A stretch of DNA of 64,000 bases from Impatiens glandulifera. Lineage: Eukaryota > Streptophyta > Magnoliopsida > Ericales > Balsaminaceae. Of the stretch, positions 56,496 to 64,000 are shown piece after piece. Under the pieces are notes generated by a model. The model was not told the DNA's origin. It ran no database searches and was given only the letters and a program-made list of their open reading frames with translations. Both the position numbers and the translations under genes were made by a program. Numbering within the stretch: the stretch's first letter is position 1; each line of letters begins with the position of its first letter. Location: assembly GCF_907164915.1 (NCBI RefSeq), contig NC_061863.1, forward strand, positions 6,192,340-6,256,339, given 5' to 3'.

Positions 56496-59008
56496 TGTAA
56501 CCCTCAGAAATCGCTTCCCTTAGTTTAGCGTGTTGTGGATCGTGGACACATGACAATATGGGGAATATCGCGGGGTGACTCGAGATTCAATGCATTTCAA
56601 CAATAGTTTGCATATCAGACGTCTTTTAAAAGAAAACATTATTTTAAAAGATTTTTAAAATAATACATGGGAGTTTTGGAGTTAATTATATAAAAATAAT
56701 TAATTTTGTTCAAATTTTAATAATCTGGGGACCAAATAACATTTTAGTTGAAACCTGATTTAAATTGATTAAACATAACTAATTTAAAAGATTATTTATT
56801 TGAAATAGAGTCTGATTAAACATAACTAATTTAAAAGATTATTTATTTGCGCTAATGATACGTGTATAAACGTATTTATACTAGAGTTTTTATAAAGGGT
56901 GCGTATTTTTGGTTACGCTTGGGAAAAGACTTTCGCGCTAATGTCATCCGCGTCCGTCAAATGACGATTTTAAAATTTTAAAATAAATAAAATTTGACTA
57001 TTTAAGATTTATTTATAACATTTATTTTCTTCAATTAGTAGTCCGAAGGTCCTAATCAAGGATACATTTAGATTGTATAAATAATTATACAAAAAATATT
57101 TAGAAGGGTGTACCTGCGATTGCGTTGATATAAAACTGAGTAGAAATTCTGAAAAATGAAAAGTGTTATAATTTAAAAATGAATTCCAAACGGGCCTTAA
57201 CCAAAATATTTGTTTAGGAAATATCCTGAAAATATTTAAATATCATTTTCTAACCTTTCGGGATTATTTGAAAATGGATTGGGGTTCCAAAATTATAAAA
57301 ATAATTTTGAATTTTGAAAAGTGGAACCAAACATGCTTTAGGACCGGAGTCCTAGGGTATGGGTTCGGTTTTTGTGATATGGGCTCGGACGGGCTCGGTC
57401 TAGACTGTGGTGGTCTGAACCAGGGCTCAGGAGCATGGGTTAAGGGACTAGAAGGCTCGATCCTGGGTTCGAGAGGAACTCAGACTACTCGGTCGAGGGA
57501 CCGGAGAGCTCGATCCCAGGGTTTAGGAAGCTCGGTTCTGAACTCAGGCTGCTCGGTCTTAGGTCTGAGAGGCTCGGTCCTAGGTTAGACTTCTCGGTCT
57601 GAGGTTAGAAACCTCGGTCGGGTTGCTCGGTCATTTCTCAAGAACACCGGTTTTGAATCTCGGGCCTAACTCAAGAACATCGGTTCTCGGCATCGGTCCT
57701 GACTCAAAAATACGGGTCCTTGGTCTCGTTCTGGACCGAAGATCCTCAGTCCTATTTCTCGGTTCCGGTCCTACAAGACTCGGTCGTCGGGGACTAAAGG
57801 TTCTTGATTTGGTCATAAATTACAAAGGCTATAACTTTTTACACGGATCATGGAATCATGATTTGTAAGCTGTAGATGATTCATATGATTATGGAGAATA
57901 AAAGCCCTAATCTTAATCACGATCATTTGATCTTTACAAATATCAATTTTTAAAAACCATTTTAGGTCAAAATCTGGGATCTTTTGAATTAGGCCATTTC
58001 AAGGTCTGTTTTTTGTTCCATTAGTTTTGAAATGATGAATATAGTTGAATACAACCAAAATAAGAACATCATAACATCACTGTAACAGTTTTTGAAGATG
58101 AAATCAAAATCCATTTTTTTCAAAAACACAGCTGGATCAAACATGATCAGGATGATGTTACAGTCATATGTATTAACATGTTTATAAACATGTTTAACAA
58201 CTATTTGTGTCAAAAAAACAAGAGTAAAACTCAAAAACATGAATTTTCAAGAATCCAGATTTTCAATTCAAATTTTCGTTTTTTGAGTTTTAGTTTGATT
58301 TGATCGAATCTCTTTCAACAAAAAGTTCATATCCATGGATTGATTTTGAACAAAGAAATCACACAATTAAACCCTAGAACAGATTAAACCGATCAAACAT
58401 GGAAAAATCTAATTTTCAAACACAAATTGAATTACAAAGGTTTTGAATTCATACCAACGATTGGAGAACACTCCAAGGAGTTGTTGGAAGCTTTCTAGAA
58501 GCCTAGATCAAAGCTTTGATCGTCGGAGATGGTTTTCACAAAAATCAGTTTTTGGCAAAATCTGAATTCTTTGATTTGTAGTGTAATATGGATTGATTGT
58601 TTGATGGATTGGTAGAGAAACACCTAAGGACTATTTATAGTAACTTTAGGTCGGTTGAGGAGGAGCAATTCAAGTCAAACTTGATGATTAGAAGTTCTAT
58701 CCCTAAATCTTATATCATTCGTGGCAGCCTAGTTCTAGGGTAAGATAAGATAAATAGGCTTAGGACTATTATAGGCGAGGATAATATGAACACGTAGGAA
58801 GAAAAACGAAGGGATAAAGTGGAGAAATGAGGAAAAAATCCCTTCTGGAAGAATCGCCGCCAATTAGTCGCGATTCTGACGAGCGCCCCGTTCTAGCGAA
58901 GAAGACACCTAAAATGATGTTTTTTTATTATTGATTGTGCCGTTAGGTGATCTGTTGGAGGTCCGTTGGCGTTTAGGTGATTGGGCTAACGGGGTTAGCC
59001 AACCCCTT

Positions 59009-60828
59009 TAGGAATGGAAATGGGTACCCGATGGTCGAGTTCGGGTTAAGGTATTTAAAATCGGGGTCGGGATCGGGAATAGGAAGTAAAAATGATTACC
59101 CGGTTGGGTTCGGAGTCGGGGATGGGGAGTGTGTAAAACCCAAACCCGATACCCGAAATATATATTATATATTATTAATAGGCCAGAATTACAAATTGAG
59201 GCTTCTTATTGAGTGTCAATTGCAATATCGGACCTCTTATTTAAAACCTCACAAATTGGGGCTTTCCATTGCCAATTTTTACAAAATAAGGCCTCTCACT
59301 AACAGAAATGGATGTCTGTTAAAAATAAATTAGGTGGCATTTATATTTATAAAAGAATAAAGACATGTGGCTATACACGTGGCAATTTAATAATTGTTAT
59401 TATCAAACAAATTTATTCATTCAATTAAAAATAAAAATAATTCTCAATCTTCTCTCACAATACACATTCACAATACACACGTCTTCCCTCTCCAGGTAAA
59501 CCCTATCTCCATTTTTTCATTCCTCCAGGTATCATCATCGGCGAATCGGCGCCGTAAAATCTCAATCGTCATCGCCGGAGTAACTCTCGACCAATCGCCC
59601 TATAACTGCAAAAAATTCCACAAACAACCATCTTTCGCAAACTTGACCCTCATTCGATTAGAATCTTGTTTCAACCATTGTAGACTCATGCGACAACCTT
59701 CGAGTTTAGCTTTGCAGTTATAGGGCGATTGGTCGAGAGTTACTCCGGCGACGGCGACTGAGATTTTACGGCGCCGATTTGCCGATGATGATACCTAGAG
59801 GAATGGAAAAATGGAGATAGGGTTCACCTGGAGAGGGAAGACGTGTGTATTGTGAGAGAAAATTGGGAATTATTTTTATTTTTAATTGAATGAATAAATT
59901 TGTTTGATAATAACAATTATTAAATAAAATTAAATTGCCACGTGTATAACCACATGTCTTTATTCTTTTATAAATATAAATGTCACCTAATTTATTTTTA
60001 ACAGACATCTATTTCTGTTAGTGAGAGGCCTTATTTTGTAAAAATTAGCAATGAAAAGCCCCAATTTGTGAGGTTTTAAATAAGAGGTCCGATATTGCAA
60101 TTGACACTCAATAAAAAGCCTCAATTTGTAATTCTGGCCATTATTAATATATATTTATATATATTTTCAAATTCCACATCATTAAAATCATTATAAATTT
60201 ACAATAAATATATTATTTATTACACACCGACACCCATGCTCCATGCCATCATCATTTCAATTTCTCTTCCCCATGACTTTAATCTTTAATTTATTTAATA
60301 ACAAAATATTTTATCTCTCTACTCACTCTTTATTTCTTATTTTTAAGTTTAACTTTCATTCAACTTTCTTCAATTTCTCTCTAGTTTTGTTTTTAAGTTT
60401 GACATTCATTCAACTTTCTTCAACTTTTCTCTAGTTTTTGTTTTTAAATTTAACATTCATTCAACTTTCTTCAAATTCTGTCTAATTTTTGTATTCAAGT
60501 TTAACATTCATTCAACTTTCTTCAACTTCTCACTAATTTTGGCTGAATTTCAAGTAATAATAACAACAATGTTGTTATATTTTGTTGAACTTCTACAATA
60601 TAATAATGCAAATAAGTAATATTTTTATTTGTGTTTTTAATTTTTAGAAAACAATAAATATAAATTCATATTTTCATCGGGTAATGGGGATACCCGACGA
60701 ATCGGGGATGGGGATACAACTAGAGATACCAGTCGGGTTCAGGTTTGGGGTTTGGTAATAAAATAAAAATCGGGTTCAGGGATGGGTACTTCACTACCTA
60801 GCGGGTAGGGTACCCATTGCCATCCCTA
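59009..60828. mobile_element. hAT-type non-autonomous element inserted in the second large LTR
   Basis: The ends are TAGGAATGGAAATGGGTACC (left) and TAGGGATGGCAATGGGTACC (right, inverted). The interior near each end is rich in cgggttcggg-type words. The 8-bp flanks AACCCCTT and ATCCTGTT agree at five of eight positions. The sister LTR near 53248-53275 has the uninterrupted target (ggggttagtccatcccatta, then gttgattca), showing the boundaries are right. It has no transposase. It contains a further insertion at 59181-60140, so its own length is about 850 bases. Confidence 0.75.
59181..60140. mobile_element. Long-TIR MULE derivative (hairpin-like), inside the hAT element
   Basis: The arms 59181-59612 and 59711-60140 are about 430 bases each, near-perfect inverted repeats starting GGCCAGAATTACAAATTGAG on both sides, with a central spacer of about 100 bases. 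The exact 9-bp duplication TTATTAATA occurs at 59172-59180 and 60141-60149, the Mutator signature. The inner arm parts (cgaatcggcgccgtaaaatc, gtaactctcgaccaatcgcc) are GC-rich and gene-like, suggesting captured host sequence. No transposase. RNA from it would form an almost perfect double strand. Confidence 0.9.
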
Positions 60829-61432
60829 ATCCTGTTAGTTGATTCAATGCGGCTCGGGCGCGCGTTTGTTCCATTCCAACGGGCGGCGTGGATGATTCCT
60901 GAGCATTGGATGAAAATCCAACGCTGATCCGGTGGTCTGCATTCATGTTGCAACCAGCTTTCCTGGTTTCGGCTACACCGGATCATCAGTTTATTTTTTA
61001 TTTTTTATAAAGGGTTATTTGAAATCGAATTTTTAACCCTTTCTTGCGTTTTTTCTTCACTAAAATTCCACAAAAAATAATTTTGAAAACATAATAAAAA
61101 TCAAAAATCATGTCCATTATTTTAATTTTTGGGTATTTTGGGGTATTTATTTAATTGTTTCAAGCAATAAATTATACATAATTTATTTTTAAAATCATAA
61201 TTAATTAATTTCAACCTCTTCTTGAGTTTAATTTGACTAAAATAAATAAAATATTTTAACCTCAAATTATTTTTGAATTTTTATTTAATGTTCCTAATTA
61301 GGGTTTAATTATCACAATAATTAACTATAACTTGATATTTAATCTATTTTTGAGTTATTTTGAATTTAAAAATTCAAAATTTTATTTTAATATTATTTGT
61401 AAAATAGGGAATGTCAAATTTTCATGTTTACA

Positions 61433-61600
61433 ATGCCGAATTATCAAATTGAGGCTTCTTATTTGGGGCCAACTGAGATTTCATATCCTTTTTTCAAATA
61501 TTACAATTTGGGGCTTCTTATTATTGAAATTATACAAAATGAGGTTTTGTCTTAATAATTTCTAACACTGTTAACTTGTTATGTTAACTTGTTATCTACC
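61433..61600 (+). repeat. Related MULE terminus fragment
   Basis: The sequence gccgaattatcaaattgagg, then acaatttggggcttcttatt and acaaaatgagg, follows the same order as the outer arm of the 59181 element (aattacaaattgagg, caaattggggct, acaaaataagg). It is a diverged relative, cut on its left by the large LTR. The matching opposite end was not found in the window. Confidence 0.5.
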
Positions 61601-62000
61601 TGTCAAAAAGACAACAATCTCACCTTCACCCCCATTTATCCTCCAAACTACTACCATCTCTCCAAATCCTACTCATTTAACACCACTACTACTGAATCAC
61701 ATGTTTCACTTTCACAACCACCTTCTCCTATTCATATTACACACTCAATATTCCCTTATCATACCTACATCTCATACAAATACAATTGTTCTCTCTTTTC
61801 ACTCGTCATTCTCCAATTCATGCTACCGTCTACTGTATACATCCAATGACCACTTGAGCCAAAACTTGTACATTTCCGATCTGTTGTCCTTAATATAAAC
61901 TCTACATTTGAACCAACTTCAGTCTCCATTGCCAATAAAGATCAAGCTTGTCTCCATTTCCAATAAAGATCAAGCTTGGAGAATGACTATAAGTTTTTAG
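61601..62000. other. Low-complexity spacer
   Basis: CT/A-rich sequence. A 28-base unit (tctccattkccaataaagat, then caagcttg) is tandemly duplicated at 61923-61978. The overlapping short open frames at 61581-61898 have Ser/Pro/His/Thr composition and look like noise. Confidence 0.45.
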
Positions 62001-62530
62001 TATAATGCTCTACTGCAACATCATACATGGGATCTTATTCATCGCTCTCATACTCAAAATGTTGTTGGTTGCAAATGAGTATTCAAACTCAAACACAAAG
62101 TTGATGATACTATTGAACACCACAAAACACGTCTTGTTGTTAAAGGCTTTCATCAACAATCAGACATTGACTATGAAGAGACTTTTAGTCCAGTTGTCAA
62201 GCTAACAACAATACAAACAATTCTTTCTCTTGTTGTTAATCATCAATGACGCATTCATCAACTTAAGTCAGTAAGCATTTCTTTATGGTGCTTTACTTGA
62301 AGAAGTTTTATGGGACATGCCCTAGGTTTATCCATCCATAACTCCCAAATCATGTTTATCATCTTAACAAAAAAATTTATGGACTCAAGCAGACTCCTCA
62401 TACATAACACTCCACCCTCAACCATGCCTTGTCGACCATTGAGTTTGTTCAATCAAAGTTAGACACATCATTGTTCTTGTATCACAATGGCAATATATAT
62501 TCATACTTGTCTATGCTGAAGAAATAATTG
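62001..62530 (+). pseudogene. Copia reverse transcriptase fragment, broken
   Basis: Frame pieces include ALLQHHTWDLIHRSHTQN, VFKLKHKVDDTIEHHKTRLV and IDYEETFSPVVKLTTIQTIL. After a stop and shift near 62250 come AFLYGALLEEVLWDMP and KKIYGLKQTP-like sequence. These are the N-terminal parts of a Ty1/copia RT. The catalytic YVDD region is absent or unreadable near 62510. At least three stops or shifts. Confidence 0.75.
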
Positions 62531-62538
62531 ATGAATAT

Positions 62539-62871
62539 TGTTGAATATAAATCCTTGACTTATAATTGTTAAATATATTGTTTGTAATTTGTTATATTAT
62601 TTATAGCAGTTAATTAACTACCAAGTATTGTTAGGAGCATGTAATTAATTGTTAATGTTGTTAAGAGCATCTAGAGTTTTTAATTGAACTGAAAGTGTAG
62701 GGACTTAAATAACATAGTTGAAAGTTATGTACTTAATACAACTTTGTGTAAGTATAAACATGAATAAGAGAAAGAAAGTTTATCGAGTTATTTTTTTAGT
62801 TCACTCTTCATCAATTCTTCTAGCTATTAGTTCATTTTGATTAATACTCAAATTCATATTGAATTTGTTCA
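62539..62871 (+). repeat. Probable copia LTR
   Basis: It starts TGTTGAATATAAATCC and ends GAATTTGTTCA (333 bases). It is followed directly by TGGTATTAGAGC, a one-mismatch tRNA-Met-type PBS, which makes it a 5' LTR. The coding fragment at 62001-62530 lies upstream of it and must belong to another copy. Confidence 0.6.
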
Positions 62872-62883
62872 TGGTATTAGAGC
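62872..62883 (+). other. Primer binding site-like sequence
   Basis: TGGTATTAGAGC is identical to the element A PBS and lies immediately after the LTR end with no spacer. No gag sequence follows, so the internal region is lost or truncated. Confidence 0.6.
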
Positions 62884-63440
62884 ATGAGTGAAGAAAAAAA
62901 ATCAATTCGAAGTTATTTAAGACAAAACTGTTGTTACAGAAATACGTAAGATGACGTAAACAATAAGAAAAGACACACATTTAACATGGTTCACCAAGAT
63001 TAAACTTGGCTACGTCTACTAGAAACAGATAATATTATTAAGTAGATTATAACATAGATTACACCACGACAAATTAGAATTTCGACACGAGTTTATATAA
63101 CAGTACTTGATCCCCTAAAACCCTAATAGATACAAAACTGAGACAAAAAACGATACTCTCAAGGCAAAAACTTTATTTTTCTAAAGTCGACTACATCTTT
63201 AAATAAGCCTCAACTATGTCAATACTAATATTTTGTCAAAGATTCTCCAAAATATTGTCATAATATTTTCTTAGTTATATTACCATACAAAATATTAGAT
63301 TTTTTTTTATGTTAATATTATTTCCCTAAATCAAGATTATACATCAAAAAAATATAATTTTCTTTTGTTCAATATTTTCTTTCCTTGCATTACAAATTCA
63401 AGACAACTCAACAAATCTCCACCTTGACTTGAATTCTCTT
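62884..63440. other. Non-coding spacer, repeat-like
   Basis: No coding sequence. Wording such as catttaacatggttcaccaa and cctcaactatgtcaatact suggests LTR or leader sequence of another retroelement, but no ends were defined. Confidence 0.35.
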
Positions 63441-63449
63441 AAATGTTCA

Positions 63450-64000
63450 AAAGCATTAATCAATGGCCAGATGTACTCGTTGATGTCGGTTGACCCAAAT
63501 GCACTCATCGATGTCGGATAGCCTAGATGCACTTGTCGATGTCGGATGGCTCAAATGCACTTGTCGATGTTAGATGGCCCATATGCATTCATCAATGCTG
63601 AATGACCTAAATGAATTTGTCAATGCTAGATGACACATATTCATTCGTCAATACTAAAGGTGATCAATATGCATTTTTCAATGCTAGAGGTGGCCCAAAT
63701 GCATTAGTCAATGATAAATGTGACCAGACGCATTAGTCAATGCTAGAGATGACTCAAATGCATTAATCATGTTAGAGATGATCAAGATATATTAGTCAAT
63801 GCTAAATGTGGTCAATATGCATTAGTCAATGCCAAATTAAGGTGGCCTATATGTATTAGACAATGGCAGAGGTGACCTATATAGTCAATGTCAAAGGTGG
63901 CCTAGATGCATTAGTCAATATTAGATGTGGTCCATATGCATTAGTCAATGTCGAATATGACCCATATACATTAGTTAATGACTCATATGCATTATTCAAT
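63450..64000. repeat. Degenerate tandem repeat running off the window
   Basis: About 16 units with a period of about 33-34 bases and the consensus catatgcattagtcaatgyt followed by agatgtggccca. Early units (gatgtcggatggcccaaatg, then cacttgtcgatg) are GC-richer; later ones drift to cattagtcaatg. The array continues past position 64000. No coding frame crosses it. Confidence 0.85.

Larger units (their letters stand above)
56496..61432. mobile_element. Large solo LTR, Ogre/Tat-like (copy 2), with nested insertions
   Basis: It starts TGTAACCCTCAGAAATCG, ends CATGTTTACA, and matches 50457-53842 in the same orientation over its whole length apart from the hAT insertion. Without that insertion it is about 3.1 kb. 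The flanks GCGCC and ATGCC share only three of five bases, so the target duplication has decayed or the ends have been altered. It contains the same g/c-rich CGGTCCTAGG-type array (57340-57800). No open frame is credible. Confidence 0.6.

Noticed and set aside
59394..59723. 109-codon frame in the long-TIR MULE derivative
   Set aside because: It spans the arm, loop and arm boundary; any gene-like part is probably captured fragment, not a working gene.
63450..64000. CRISPR-like regular repeats
   Set aside because: Units are contiguous diverged tandem repeats with no unique spacers, in a plant nuclear context.

Overview
The window looks like nuclear DNA of a dicot: very AT-rich intergenic sequence, GT-AG introns, nested transposable elements, and only two complete host genes. 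A broken gene at 1116-1801 belongs to a family I recall as abundant among predicted proteins of the resurrection plant Dorcoceras hygrometricum (Gesneriaceae). A Lamiales/Gesneriaceae genome is therefore my best guess, but this rests on memory, not on a search.

Layout. (1) 1-9438: the lineage-type pseudogene and a decayed SIRE-like Ty1/copia element on the minus strand (polyprotein 2485-7125, PBS, upstream LTR 7216-8762). (2) 9439-17888: a non-autonomous CACTA transposon with a TTC target duplication. It carries a captured LRR receptor-kinase fragment and has been invaded by a solo LTR (10866-12041) and a Tnt1-like copia element (12236-17488). (3) 17889-33543: AT-rich DNA around an intact 13-exon AP-2 complex mu-subunit gene (21083-30431). 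(4) 33545-42454: an 8.9-kb Mutator-like element (MULE) with imperfect TIRs and a near-perfect 9-bp target duplication. It carries a broken transposase on the minus strand and, divergently on the plus strand, a broken DUF1985/Ulp1-like C48 peptidase gene with a long (Val-Glu)n minisatellite, plus a 400-bp hairpin and a hAT-type MITE. (5) 44589-47944: an intact five-exon AT-hook nuclear-localized (AHL) gene. (6) 48700-61432: a tandem segmental duplication and two 3.1-3.4-kb Ogre/Tat-like solo LTRs. The second contains a hAT-type element, which itself contains a long-TIR MULE derivative. (7) 61433-64000: a MULE end, a copia RT remnant, another LTR, and a degenerate tandem array that runs off the window.

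The two host genes are functionally unrelated: AP2M acts in clathrin endocytosis, AHL in AT-rich chromatin binding. Everything else is mobile or repetitive DNA. The most notable system is the Ulp1-carrying MULE, a KAONASHI-type arrangement in which a transposon has acquired a SUMO-protease-like gene. Next are the CACTA element with its receptor-kinase fragment and the LTR/hAT/MULE nest, for which an empty target site survives in a sister copy. All coordinates and splice junctions were read by eye; no alignment or database search was run.
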